Assembly (NCBI GenBank): GCA_013397695.1
Contig: VYZI01000348.1
Location: forward strand, 352,588-416,587
DNA: 64,000 nt
DNA from: Centropus unirufus
Lineage: Eukaryota > Chordata > Aves > Cuculiformes > Centropidae
Reading direction: 5' to 3'
How positions within the stretch are numbered: position 1 is the first letter of the stretch; every line of letters begins with the position of its first letter. Under the pieces are notes generated by a model. The model worked only from the letters and a program-made list of their open reading frames with translations, was not told where the DNA came from and ran no database searches. The position numbers and the translations under genes were made by a program. Below are positions 49,400-61,966 of this stretch, piece by piece.

Positions 49400-52300
49400 C
49401 CCATAGGATAAGCCCCGCTCAGGCATGCCTGTGCTGAAGGAAAGGTGAACCAGTTCAAGTATAGATGGGTGTCTGCTTGGCCAAGTCAGTTAGGTCCATG
49501 CTTGCTGTCTGAGTTATTCAGTCTGGGTGCTATGAAAGGTGGTTGCAAGGAACAGGTTGATCTTAATTCATTTTGGCTTACTGTGAGATGAGTCACTTGT
49601 GTGGTTAGATAGCGATCTGATGGGAGGAAGGGATGAGATGCTATTTCAGAAAAGGAATGGGTGGAAGAAACAGGCTGCTTGCTCTCAGTCTGTGGCAAGA
49701 AGAGTCTTAAGTCTTCCCTCCCTAACTTGTTTTCTATGCCTGCTCTTAGCCTGGCTGTGGGTTGCGTGTTACCTGCTGGTTGGAAGATTCTGGTTCTTGT
49801 GTGCACAGCCATAAACAGCAAGTTTTTCTACCTTCTGCGCTGTGACTCTTGAGAACAGAAATCTTTGTAATGATATCCTTGTGCCTCACAACTAATAGCA
49901 TAAGGATTACATACAAGAAGCGTTTCTGACAGACTGCTAATATCATTGAAGCAGAACAACCCCTAGTTCAGCTCCACTGGCTGTGTTGGAGCAGAAGGAA
50001 GGATGATTTGGCTCATGACATCACATCCTTAACTGCAATGGCTTGCTAGGCATCCTAAAGTGGAGCCAGGATGTCGGGATTTCAACTTCAACTTAACCCC
50101 AATGCTAACAAATGGGGGAGGTTCCAGTTGTGATGGCAGTATATTTTAATGATGAGGTCATCTGTTAAAGATGACTTCTGTCCAAAGCATAAGAAAATAG
50201 AATGAAAGCTAAAAGCCCTAAGGAAGACATCTCAGAAAATTGTCCAGATCCCTGTGGTGTGGCCAGCTCTTCTTTAGCTGTTTTTATGAAGGACCTCCAT
50301 GTGATAGAGGAGGTACCACAGCTGCATTGTATTTGCAGAGCAGGTAATGCTGCCAGACGTGAGAGCTAAGATTTGGGGCTCTTCATAAACCTTATGAAAG
50401 GATGATTCAGAGTCACATGACTTTCATTATTTAATAGTGTTCTTGATTGCAAGTTTGATGATACAACAGCCCTTTTTGAGCTCTACAAAGATTTGTGCTG
50501 AAGTGAGGTTTCACCCATGCCCTAGACTGAGGTTCCCAGGGATCAGGAGAAGCTGCAGTGCCCAGTGTGATAAGGACTATGATAAGGAGAGGTGGGCTGT
50601 TATCCCCTGCCGGCCCTGCATCTTCTGCTACTATGGGTCAGCTCTTTAGTCTCCTTTTCTTTCTTTGTACCATGTGTCACGATGCTTTGTGAAGATGAAG
50701 AGGACAACATTAAGTGTGGAGAACAATCGTCCTGTTGATTTGCTTGTCTGTGTTTCCTAATGCTCCATGTCTGTTTGCGGCTGACATGCTGGTTTGTTTG
50801 GAGGCAAACTGCCCTTGTGCTGAGGGTGTTATTTACCCAAAGTGCCCTGCCCTGAGCTTCAGCTTGGGTTTCTCCCTCTGAGAGTGGAGGGAAGTTCAAG
50901 CCCTGTGCCCATCTGGCCCTGATCTTTCAGCTGAGCTTCCCAGCCTGAAGATGGCTCGTTCCCCGTTTCTCACCCGGGGAAGCTGCAGGCAGACAAATCC
51001 TCTGGCATTTTGGAACTGGATCTGTGATAATTTTCCTATGTTAGGTGTGCGAAAGCTATGAGCTGCATCATGGACCCTTTGCATGGGTGCTGCTGGTCTC
51101 AGGCTGATGCTGGACTGGGGAACAGGTTTGTCACGTGCATGCTGACCACTGGCTGCTCCAGGCTGAGCCTGGACTGAGTGATGGAGAAGGCAGCTCTGGT
51201 TCCACCCACTCTCTGAAGGATTTGATACATTTTACTGCCAAATGAAAACAGCATAAATCATCAGTGCAGAGCTGTCTGGCTCCCTTGGAGGGAAAGAGCA
51301 GTTAAGGTGAGGCAAGAGGACATAAGGGTGCAACACAGCTTTTCGAGTGTTGTGGTATAAAACTCCTCTCCAAGCTGCCTTCAGCCCAGTAAAATCTGGG
51401 AGCTGAGTGGCTCTGTCATAGCCATGCCAAGTGATTTCTTGGAAAAAGGTGCCTAGGGACTGCTGCTAGGATGCTGCTGCATGGAGCCCGGCAAGACTTA
51501 GGGGTTTATTCTGTTTCCAGTGTGATGTGTGTGCATGCAATCTCATGACACAATGAGAAACTAGTTCATAAAGTAAACAAAGAAAAAAAATAGACCCCAC
51601 TGTGGGTCAGATGCTGGCAATAAATTCAGATAGCAGCTCATCACTGCCTCTTCTCTTGTTCTTGTATGCGTATGCATTTTTTTTTCCAACTGGGAGAAGA
51701 GTTGGTGAAAAGCAACTGTTTTATATTTGTTCTTCATCCACATCTGATTAGATAGTCATCCTCTTGCCCACGGAGACATGCTTGGGAACTCTCCCAGCCC
51801 CTCTGCTCACTCATTTTCTTGGCCATCAAGGGGTTTGGGACTGTTAGAGCTTAGTTTCACAAGCTAACAGCATTTCAGAGGTACAAAGGATTCCTTTATG
51901 ACCACAGGGCTCAGGTCCCACAGGGCCATGGGCAGATCCTGCAGTGGGTCTGTCTTCAGTTTGCGCCTGAGAAGGCAGCACTGGGGATGAGTGTTATTCC
52001 CTGACATTAAGCTGTTGATTTGTTATTAAGGTCAATTTGGGCTTTTTAGACCAGAGGGAAGGCAGACTCTGCAAATGTGCTCATGATCAAGGCTGAAGGG
52101 GAGGCAGCAGTGCTGCAAAGAGGAAAGATGGTTGTAGTCTTGTGCCAGTGGGAGAGGAGGACCTGGTGGTTAGGTGGGTAGTGTGTGCGTGTGGATAAAC
52201 CAGAGCGAGAGCAGGAGCACGCATACCCCTAAATGTATTGCTTACTAAAGGCTAAAAAAGGAAAACTCTGAGCTTCTGGCTTGTTGAAGCCAATGTGAAA

Positions 52301-53545
52301 AATCCCATCAGTTCCGCTGAACTTCAAACCAAACCTTTCCAGGCCAAGCCCATAAGTCCGCTGTGCATCCTGCTGCTGCAGGCCTCTCTGTCAGAGTGTT
52401 TTGCAGGCAGATGTCATCGTTCAGGACACATACATGTATGTTTTGCTTAGGGCAAGAAGACTCGCCTGGTCCTGTCCTGCCTTCTCTTCTGCTTGCTGTG
52501 GGGCTGGTTGGCAAGAGTGATGGTCTGGTCCTTCTCTCCTCCTGCTGCAGCTGCCACTCGGTGTCTGGATCCTTACTGCAGGCTTAACCCATTAACAAGG
52601 ATGATTCATCATGATGAGGTTGTTAGTGAAACTGAACTTGGAACCAGAGCTTCCCTGGTCAGCAGCCCTCCGCAAGCACATGGGAAAGGACAGATAAGCT
52701 TATCTGAGCCTGAGAACTTCTACTTTTTTCTTGCAAGGTGGAAAGGGGATCTCCTGTGACAAGTCTGAAGTTGTAATGTTGAGATCCTGGTGCTATGCCT
52801 GGGCAAGTCCTGACTGTGCACCCCCATCATGTGCTGAGAAGTGAACTTGCAGTGTGCGTAACCCTCGACTGCTGCAGGTTAAGAGCTCTGCAGCTTTGCC
52901 TCTCGTTCACAAGTGAATTTCTAGGAGTCCTAATTAACTCCTTTTGCGGAAGATGAGTGCGGACTGCAGAGAGCCCAAGCTAGACGTTCTGGAGAAGAGG
53001 GGATGGGGGGAAGCAACCCGTCTGCATGCAAATAATAAAGTGGCAAATGGTCTTGAACTTTTCTCTCAAACAAGTCAACGTCGTGTTAGCTTTAATTTCT
53101 AGCAAAAATACACGGCTGATTTTCTTCCAAACTTTTTTTCTTCATCCCCTTTTATCCATGCAGCTTGCATGCTAAAAGCTGTGGAGGCAATTCAATCCAT
53201 GCAAAGGATTAGTCAGTGTCCATGAGCCTCTTGGATATGTGCTGAGTTCTGGCAGTTTTCCATTACATGTAGGGTGCAACCGAGGGGAGGGCAAGGTGGA
53301 TTTATCTTGCCCAGATGCTGGGGATGACATGAAACTTGGCTCATGTGGCAGCTGCTCGGCCCTGCAGTGCCCATGTTAATATAAAATCTCTGTGTCAACA
53401 AGTTAAGTTATGAAAAGAGGGATAACTTGTTTTATTTTCCCAAAGCTTTGTGAGATAGCAAGGTTTCTGGATAGGGTCTGCAATGCTCAGGTTCAGGTAT
53501 CAGCTACATAATTTCCTGTTACTTCATCACTCCAGTGATGTATCT
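49400..53545. other. Non-coding sequence
   Basis: No gene, RNA gene or recognisable transposon is seen. Open frames are under 112 codons and lack known motifs. Confidence 0.6.
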
Positions 53546-53546
53546 A

Positions 53547-53606
53547 TCTTTCTTTCTCTCTTTCTCTCTCTCTCTGTCTCTTTCTTTCTCTCTCTCTTTT
53601 CTCTCC
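53547..53606 (+). repeat. 60-bp polypyrimidine (CT/TTTC) microsatellite
   Basis: All pyrimidines except one G at about 53576, built from TCTT, CTTT and (CT)n units. The low-complexity open frames on both strands here (Ser/Leu/Phe-rich on plus, Arg/Glu-rich on minus) are artefacts of it. Confidence 0.95.
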
Positions 53607-55583
53607 GATTTTTTTTCTATGAGCTCCTTTGCATATTGGATCAGCCTTATAGAAGCATATGCTGGGTTGAAAATCTCTTTTGTAAGTATGTTTTTTGGCA
53701 GTGAACTCCTGGCACATGATAGAGCACTCAGAGCCATCAACTGTAGCTGTGATGCAGATGTTCATTGCCTGTATAATCTTTCTCATATCAAGCAGCTACC
53801 CTGAGCCAATTTCTTTATTTTAAGCACCTTGCTGTGGGAATAGAGCTGTAAATGCATGAATCACTGAATTCTCTTATGCTTTTTTACACCAGACAAACAA
53901 AAAAAGTCATTGAAGGGCCTCAGTGCAAATCAAACAAGCTTTAGATAAGAGAGGACAGCCGCTAACAGAGAGTTAAAAAAAATAGTCCCTCTTGAAAGAG
54001 ATGCACTGGAGGAGTGCCAATAGCACATAGCTGCGTGGAGACTAAATAAAACCAGGTGAGTTTCCTGCCATTGTGGAGTATCAAATGTGATTTCAATTTG
54101 TGATGGACGTGCTGTTGCTGCCAAGATCATCTGGAGGTTTTTGTTTTTAGGACTAACAATTTCTGTTGGCAAAATATAGAGCTGCAGAATGCTAAAAGCA
54201 TTGCAGCAATGACATTCACAGCAGCTGAGAAAAAAATGTCCTTATCGGAGCGAGAGGCTCTTCTTTGGAGAAGTCTTTTCTTCTATTGGCACTCTAGGTC
54301 TTAAGATTGCTTCTACTGCAAAAGAAATGGTAAAACTTAATGAGATCAAATGATGTATTAGAGTTGAGCTTCTCTCCAGGGCTACCCGGTAACATCCTTC
54401 CAGATTAAGGATCTGGCTTGTTCCCAAAATAAAAGGCTATGTACGAACCCGAGTTCTAGATCAGGCTGCTTTGCACTTCTGAAGTGCTACAGGGAGGTTG
54501 GCAAGCTGCCTTCAAACAAACAAAAAAAATCAGGGAAGTTTTCTTTCTCACGGAGTGATGTGCATGGGTGGAGCAGGACTGGAAGGGACCCTCCTGAAGT
54601 TTCAGGGTAGGGGCTCTTGCCCTAGGTCTGCGTTGCCACAGGTTCGTAGCGGAGCTGCTGGCCACCGTGGGTGTGCATCACCACAGTGATGCTCAGCTCC
54701 TGTCTGCCACTGCTGGGGCCCGTTTTGCTCTCCTCCAGCTCAGGAGTGGCAGAAACCTAGTGCAGCCGGGTGTTGGGCTGGTGCCCAGTGCCCATAAGGA
54801 CATGTTTGGGGTACCCATTGTGAAGTACATGCAAAGCAAGCATCGCATGTACAGGGAACTCAGGAGTTCACTTGAATGGACGATTAAGGATTGCCTGGAG
54901 CAAAGCCCAAAGGGGGATCCACTTACAGGAATAAAAAGAATATGCAGTAAAAGTAGTTAAAGCTAATAATATTCTCAAATAGGTGTTAAACTTACTGCTT
55001 CAGGGCTAAGCAATCTGCAGCTCTAAGAGGCCAGAATCAAACAGAAAGTGCTGGAAAATGAGTCCAGATCTGCTACTGGATCAGGTGGTGGGATCCCTGA
55101 GTCATAATGATCTCCCAGAATAATGAATTTCACATTTTTCAGGCTTTTCCAATTGGACTTGAGTTGATTTCCGAGCAGCAGTGATTTACTTACAAAAATG
55201 CCACAAAATGCTTACAAAAATGAACGACAGCTTTCTTGCAGGAGATCTTTTAAAACAGAGGGCTCCCAAGGAGGGTAGCATCTCAGCAAACACCACATTG
55301 AGTCTGGAAAAGGTGTGGGCATTTATATGCTCTGTGTCTCCCGCTTGAGGTATGAATCTGTCCTCTTAGAGAGGTAACTCATTAAAATTTCTTTCAGCTG
55401 GCCATGGACCAGAGGAGAAGGAGGAGCAGTTGTCAACCATTGTGATCCTTCCAGCTGCCCAGAATGTGACCTCTTACTGTGGGGTAAAGTGAGCAGCTGC
55501 TGGGTAAACTGGTGCAGCAGGTAAGGGCTGGGGTGAAGAAAAGAAGGGGGAAGTAGTCATTTTCAGGTAGGTGAAGGTATTTG

Positions 55584-56148
55584 TTACTTGATTCTGTGCC
55601 TCTCAGTGTACATGATCTGTCTGAGCCAGATCTGGCCATATTCCCACCTGGTGTGACCTGAGATGTTAGGATCCAGCCTGTGCTTTGGGAACGTGGCCCT
55701 GAGATCCGTGGCATATGAAGGTGCCAGTCTCAGTGGGAATGCCGAGGCTTCACCCTGCCTTTGCGGAGCACCAGAGCACAGGAATGTGGGCCAAAGTAAG
55801 ACCTGGATGTTCCCAGAATATTCCTTCCCCGTCACAGGCATTTTTGCTGTGCTCAAGGTCATCCCATGTAGAAGTGGCACTGCCATTGTCATCCTGCTGG
55901 GAAATTTCTTTCCCTGCAAAGCCAAATTTCCACAGCTGGTCTGTGTCCATGTGCCATGCTTGGCTCCAGCAGAAGATATGACCAACCCATCCCATCTGCT
56001 CTCCGCAGCCACCTTTTGGGAGTCATCACCTCTGATCAAAATGATTTGTTTCATTTTTTCCCTAACCCATTCTGGGTTAAAATGTAGGAAATTATTAGAA
56101 ATAGGAAATGACAGAAACACACTTCATGTGTTGGGGAAGGGGTGGTGA
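55584..56148. other. Stretch with several overlapping open frames, unassigned
   Basis: A minus-strand frame of 178 codons (55584-56120), a plus-strand frame of 161 codons (55663-56148), and two further frames of 81 and 88 codons cover the same DNA. I recognise no domain in any of them. It might be a decayed gene or transposon, or a stop-poor chance stretch. No confident strand or function. Confidence 0.2.
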
Positions 56149-58408
56149 CACAAAGAAGAGGTGATGCTCTAGAGGGGGCAGTAATCCCTGCAGCTGGAGC
56201 TGGCTGAGCAGAGCACTCACCCACCTGGCACCCTCCTCTGGTCCGTGGATCCAGGTGTTGGCGTGTGAGAGTTCTTCACAGGAGTAAAACGGCTTTCTTC
56301 ACCGCAGTCTGAAGCCATCTGAAGACGGGAGAGCAGTTCAGCTCCCTGACCCAGCCCCAGGAGCTGCTGCAGGGGAAAGGACAGAAGTGATAACCCTGGC
56401 CTTGAGCCCACAGCAGATCTGGTGGCACATGGGTGCCGGGGGTTGGCCAAGGTGATAGGAATCATTGAAGGAGAGCAATGGTTGCAGAATTGGCTGAAAT
56501 AGTACGCTTTCTGCATACCCTTCACAAATCCATGTTTGCAGCATCCTCCCACTGGCCCCATGCTGGGCCCAGGATCAAGGGGGATTATTTAGATATTTGC
56601 TTGCTATTCTGAAGTTATTCAATTGTTCCTGGAATGGCTGAGACTAAGCTGGGATTATTGTAGAGATTTTGCAAGAGCCTCTGCAATAGACAGAAGTTGT
56701 TCACTCCTCAGAAATGCCTCAGACCCAGTGCTCAGGGGAAGGTTCATCTATTAGTGATTATTGATGGCGATGGTTAGCAACAGCTCCTCTCTTTGACAGA
56801 TTGTGCTGCTCTCTTTCAGGATTTTCATTTACAGGAGGCTTCTGGCTTCTGGGGCTTCCTAGATAGAAATGCTGGCAAACAGTTTTTTCCTTCTCCACCT
56901 GCCTAACAATGTCATTTCTGCAGAGACAAGATCTTATCGGTTGCTCAGTCTTGGTGTAAGTGCACTGATTTTCTTTCTCCACTTCGGCACCAGACCATTC
57001 CTGTTCTGCACATATTGCTGGGATATGTGTAAAGATTCTTCATACATTTTCCCCTAAAAAGATGGTAGGGAATAAGTGTATTAGGAAATGTTAGTCTGAT
57101 TATTTTTCCTTTTCTTCTGAAAGGAAAGAACCATGAAGCAAGCTCAAAGCAAGCTCGGCTTCCCATAAGCCAAAGGTAATGTACCCACAGCCCTCCCTCA
57201 GAGGACATGACCTGTGTTTATGGTTGTGCTGTTAGAACAGGCATGACTCTGTCTCTCACAGAGCTTGGAAGCTGCTCTGCCATCACTGCTCTTTGAAATG
57301 CAAGAGCAAAGTTAATTTCAGGAGAGACATAAATGGATTTAAAGCAGGGATGAGTTCATCTTCTTGTACCACAGCAACGCGAGAGACCACTCAGCAAAAG
57401 CAAGTTAGACAATGCAAATTCTACATAAAACTAGGGAGAAATGGGAAGCACTTACTGATGGTCACAGATGTTGCCCTCCTTCTCACCAGTATTTTATTCT
57501 TCTTAAAACCACACCAACCACTGGCAAATCTTCAGAGGAGTCAATTCTTGCACAAACAGGAAAGCAGACTCCCTTCCTACTAATTTAGGTGGCATTTCCA
57601 GTCCACAGCCAGAGAACACAGGGGCAGAGAGCTGTGTTTGCATCCAGGACGAGGTTTGAGGCTCGTGTGGAAGAGATTAATTTTCCCCGGTGGGCAGATC
57701 TAGTCCTTCTTGGGTGTCAAATTCAGAGCCACCTCTGTAGACAATTCAGAATTTTAATGTGGCTTCCTGTGAAGAAGGAAGGTTTTGGTGAGAGGGAGAC
57801 AGATGGAGACAAGGTGCTGAATTCTTCAACAAGAGGGGAGTGTTGGCCTGGTAAAGGGGGCTACATCCAACCCTAGCACAGCTGCCCTGAGTCCCCGCAT
57901 GGCTGGAAAAGTGCTCGCTGCCAGATACGGGTGAGGAGAAACTTGGGCTGGGATATATCTGCTTCCTTTCAAGTCCTTTCCCCTGCTCATGCCCTTATAC
58001 TTCCTCCCTGTGCAGAACCAAGCCAATGTATTGTGGCTAGGTCATGAAAAAGCCTAAATAGAAAGATAAAAAGAAATCTTAATTACATCCTGTGTATTGC
58101 TTAGTGTCCTTAGAACAAGGAGAAAATAGTCTGGGTTTGTGGTGCATGGAGGTACAGCAATACCCAAACAGGGAGCTGCAAGGGCAGTGCACACGCATGT
58201 CCAATGGGCCCCAAAATACTCTGGCTAAGGCTTCTACAACTGATGAAAAAATGAGCTGGATGGGGGAAAATGAAACATACTAATTTTTTGAAATTGTTAT
58301 GTGGCATGTGTGAAAGGCAAGGAGCCTGTGCCCGCCTGGCAGGAGCTGCCCCGCCAGGCCTTTTAGATGGGAGCAGCCCCGGCGCCTGTGTCCCTGGGCC
58401 AAGTGCTA

Positions 58409-58425
58409 TTTTGGCTTGGCCAAAA
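58409..58425. promoter_or_regulatory. NFI-like palindrome
   Basis: TTTTGGC, spacer TTG, GCCAAAA: perfect 7-bp arms. NFI proteins bind TTGGC and GCCAA half-sites, normally 5 bp apart; here the gap is 3 bp. Function is uncertain. Confidence 0.3.
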
Positions 58426-61240
58426 CAAATGGCAGTTTCCCCTTTCATTGCGAGTTTTAAAACACAGGTTGTCATGAGAAGGAAATTGTGCAGGACGATA
58501 ATGAATGCTGTGAAATATAATTTGCCAGAAATATTTCTGGATTCTGCCATTTAGTTGCAAATTACAGAACTCCAAACACAGCCTTACAGGGCCGATAAAC
58601 CAACCTTCCACCTCCCCGTGCTGACAGCCATACTTCTCTTTTCCCTTCTCCTTCACCCACCTCACTCCACCCGGCTGTTTTTAGCTCTAGGGTAGTTTCA
58701 AAAGACAACGTTCACCCCCTGACAGCTGTGGCTTCAACTTGGATGAAGCGCAGGAGCTGCGCTGCAGGCAGAGGAGCTCTGACAGCTCCCATCTGCTGGT
58801 GGTCTGGCTGGAGCCCCTCTAAGCCATTTCAAAATGAGCAAAATGGAGTCCTTGGAAATTGCGGGTTAGCTGAGCAGTCTTGGCTGTTGTGCTGGATGGT
58901 GATGAAGTAGGCATAGCAACAGGAAAAGAATGTTCCCTGTAAAAAGATAACTGTGCTTTGCCTAGGACATGGAACAGTAAAGTTTGTTAAAGTAATCAGT
59001 ATGTGTCATAATGTTTATTTAACTGGGACCAGGGACAATGGAAAAGCATTGCAGCTGTGGAGACGCTCGAGAGTGCTAAGGAGAGGGATGGGACGGTAGA
59101 TACAGTAGATGACTTCCCTTGAAAAAGAAAACAAGTTGTGCTATGAAGCAGTCGATGGGGCAGATAGTGGGAGAGTACAGAAGGTGGCTGCTGACTGCTG
59201 GCTCCTCTGAAGGGGTGAGGGTAGAGTTTTATTATCTGAAGTTCACTTTCAGGTTAACAGTTCTGAGGATGTGGTTGCAACTCTAAAGGGAACAAAATTT
59301 AATTCTTTTCTAAACATAAGCTATTTCTGTTTGAAGGCAAACAACCCTGTTGGCTGTGTTCTTTGCCAGTGGTAGATAGACAGATAGGAGCAGCAGAGTG
59401 ATGCTTGAATTCCTCCAGCAAATAAAAGGGTGAACTTGACACCATGGAGTCAATGTGGGACCAAATTCTGCCTTAGCCTGCTTCCTAGGGAGCCCTAGCA
59501 AAGAGCAGCTAGAGCGTGACTCCCTCCTCAGGAGATGAAGGCAGGGCAGAAACAGGACAGTTAATAATTTATGCAGCAATAGATGAAATAAAATATTCAG
59601 CCCAGCACTCTGGCAGTGGGATCTGTTAGGCTACAGAGCAGCGCCAGGGGATGTGGACAATTTGCTGGGCTTGCTGCAAGTAATAGAATTTTTCCACAGA
59701 AAAATTAAACCAACCTAGAAATTTTGCTCCACTTTTTTTTGAACTGCATTTAAAATGGCTTTTGTTCAAAACTGGAAATTATGAGGGTTTGGGTGTTTTG
59801 GTTTTCTTACAAAAAATCAAATCTGTTGTGGGAAATGTGAACCTTTTCTTTGCTCTGAAAATTGTATTTTAGTTGAAGGCAATGTTTTCTGTCAAGAAGG
59901 GGAAAATATTCAATCTCAGTTGCTGAGCAATCAAACACCTGGTGAGCCAAAGTGCTTGCAATAGGTTGAGTAGAAAACTGCTCAGGAATTTTCCTTTTTC
60001 CATCCTCTTCCCCCTCCAGCTCTAGTCAGCGTGTGAATGAAGCCTTGCAGAGTGGCTGCCCCAGACCTGTTCTCTTTTCTTGGTATCTACAGCCCCTGTG
60101 AGACCCACTGCTCAGCTTTGCCTTTACTGGGGAGCTGGGACATGAGCATTTCCTCCAGGGATGTGCTGCAGCAGCTCTTTAATGAACATTGCTTTTCTCT
60201 GCTCCTCTCCCAGATCCACCTCTATCTGCAACAAACTCCAGGCTTCCTGGTCACCCTGTAGAAAAACCATAAAGCCCATTTCAGAGACCAAATTGCCTAT
60301 AATTTACATGCCTCTCCTCACTTTGAAACACAAGCCAGCTGATGATAACATCAGGAGTGACAGAAGTGGTATCTGTTGCTAATTACAAGCTGACATTATG
60401 GTTTAGCAGAGCAATGGGGCCCATAAAAAGCTTATTCACAGTTGCTTTTCTACCACTTCAAACACAGGCTGGACACAATGCCAGGCATTTTTCACCTTCG
60501 GAAGGAGCACTCCCTCCAAACTGGCCTGGCGGCTCCTGCTTCAGGAGAAAAATTGCTCAAAGAAGTAGCATAGGGTACAACAGACCAGCCTTCACACAGG
60601 CCACACTGAGCCTTTAATGAAAAAATGTGTTCATCTTTCATGGAGAAAAACAATAGCCATTTTGATTTCCAAGCCATCTTCCCCCTCACAAGCTCTTTCA
60701 AGCCGTCCCAAAGCCTCGCCGCTCCTGCAGCGTGTCCAGAAGGGTCAGCACAGAGGCACAAAGGGGGCTGTGGGGAGCACTGGGTTGCTTCATGTTGAAG
60801 GCGAACACTGTGAGAGCCTCTGTCACCTTCTCCCAGCCACCAACCTGCCTTCTTCTTTAGAGCTAGGAGAGTACTCAGAGAGCGCTTATTTCTCTGTTTT
60901 TTCACTGTAGCCACCAAACACTCTGTTCCTAGCACTGCGCTCCAGACAACTCATTCCACCCCGCTGTGTGTTTCAAGCCCTACTCTGCCCTGTGTGGTTA
61001 TTGCTGATGCTTGTCCTGTGGCTGCTGACAGGAATTCTGCTTTCTGAGGTTGTCAGCTTTCAGGAACACTAAGAAAGTGCTTCAGACGAGAAGTCATTAT
61101 TTCCCTTTTGGCCATGGAGGGTTCTGTCCTGCCCTTCATCTCTAGCAAAGCTGATTCAGAGATATAAGGTATTCATGGCATCTTCCTGCACCCAGACCTG
61201 CACCTGCCCTGCCTCTGCTTTCTGGTTCCTCAGCAGCACG

Positions 61241-61311
61241 TTTCAAACATTAATTACCTACATTTCAAACATGTATTCAAACATGTTTCAAACACTAATT
61301 ACACCAATACA
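61241..61311 (+). repeat. TTTCAAACA / TAATTAC repeat cluster
   Basis: TTTCAAACATTAATTAC at 61241-61257 recurs as TTTCAAACACTAATTAC at 61286-61302, with two further CAAACATGT-like copies between them. Confidence 0.75.
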
Positions 61312-61473
61312 TCCTCTGCAGGGGTGGCATTACCAGTTTAAACCTGTCTCATCACACATTGGATTGAGGCAGAGTGTGAATGGGACTGAATTACCCACAT
61401 AGAATCATAAAATGGTTTGGGATGTGTGATATTCGATTACACCTCAAAACGGGTTTTTAATCAAAATTTAGAA

Positions 61474-61479
61474 TTTATT
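61474..61479 (-). terminator. LTR poly(A) signal
   Basis: AATAAA on the minus strand, within the TTAATAAATTC context at the end of R, about 50 bp before the LTR 3' end. Confidence 0.75.
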
Positions 61480-61563
61480 AAGTAAAGACAAGCAAAGCAG
61501 CACTCAGTAGGCCGGGAGCCATATCGCTCAACTGAAGACACACCGAGAAAAACAAAACAGCAA

Positions 61564-61571
61564 CTTTTATG
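61564..61571 (-). promoter_or_regulatory. LTR TATA-like box
   Basis: CATAAAAG on the minus strand, about 85 bp before the LTR poly(A) signal, as expected for the U3/R arrangement. Confidence 0.65.
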
Positions 61572-61762
61572 GATCAGCTTAATACATATTCATAGTGGGC
61601 GTGTTCTTCCCGCCCTTGGGCTGCGCATGTGTGAACTTCTGGAAGCTTCCCCGCCGTTCGAGAGCTTCTGGGCGGTGAGGAAGCCCCTGGCTGCCCATGG
61701 GCAGTGACAGGCGCTCTGTGTGACAAACAAGCTTCACCAAGGACTTGTGGCGATAAACAGCT

Positions 61763-61966
61763 CATCTCCAGGTGAGTGCCTGCTTGATGTCCTGGGCCTG
61801 CTCCCAGCAAACCCATCTCCAGGGGAATGGCTGCTTGATATCCTGGGCCTGCTCCCAGCAAACCCATCTCCAGGGGAATGGCTGCTTGATGGCCCTGGGC
61901 CAACGCCCAGCAAACCCATCTCCTGAGGAATGCTTGCTGAATGTCCCTGGGCCAGATCCTTGCTTC
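61763..61966 (-). repeat. 51-bp tandem repeat, four copies, in LTR U3
   Basis: Units start at 61763, 61814, 61865 and 61917 on the plus strand, each beginning CATCTCC and containing CTGGGC..CCCAGCAAACC. The third unit is 52 bp; the fourth is diverged. Because 51 is a multiple of three, all frames show 17-residue repeats that are not real proteins. Direct repeats of this kind are common as retroviral U3 enhancers. Confidence 0.93.

Larger units (their letters stand above)
53607..61400. other. Gene-poor sequence
   Basis: No gene is recognised. Points noted are a stretch with low stop-codon density in several frames at 55584-56148, a palindrome at 58409-58425, and a short cluster of TTTCAAACA repeats at 61241-61311. 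Otherwise the DNA is unremarkable. Confidence 0.6.

Noticed and set aside
53483..53804. Ser/Leu/Phe-rich and Arg/Glu-rich frames
   Set aside because: They are produced by the polypyrimidine microsatellite.
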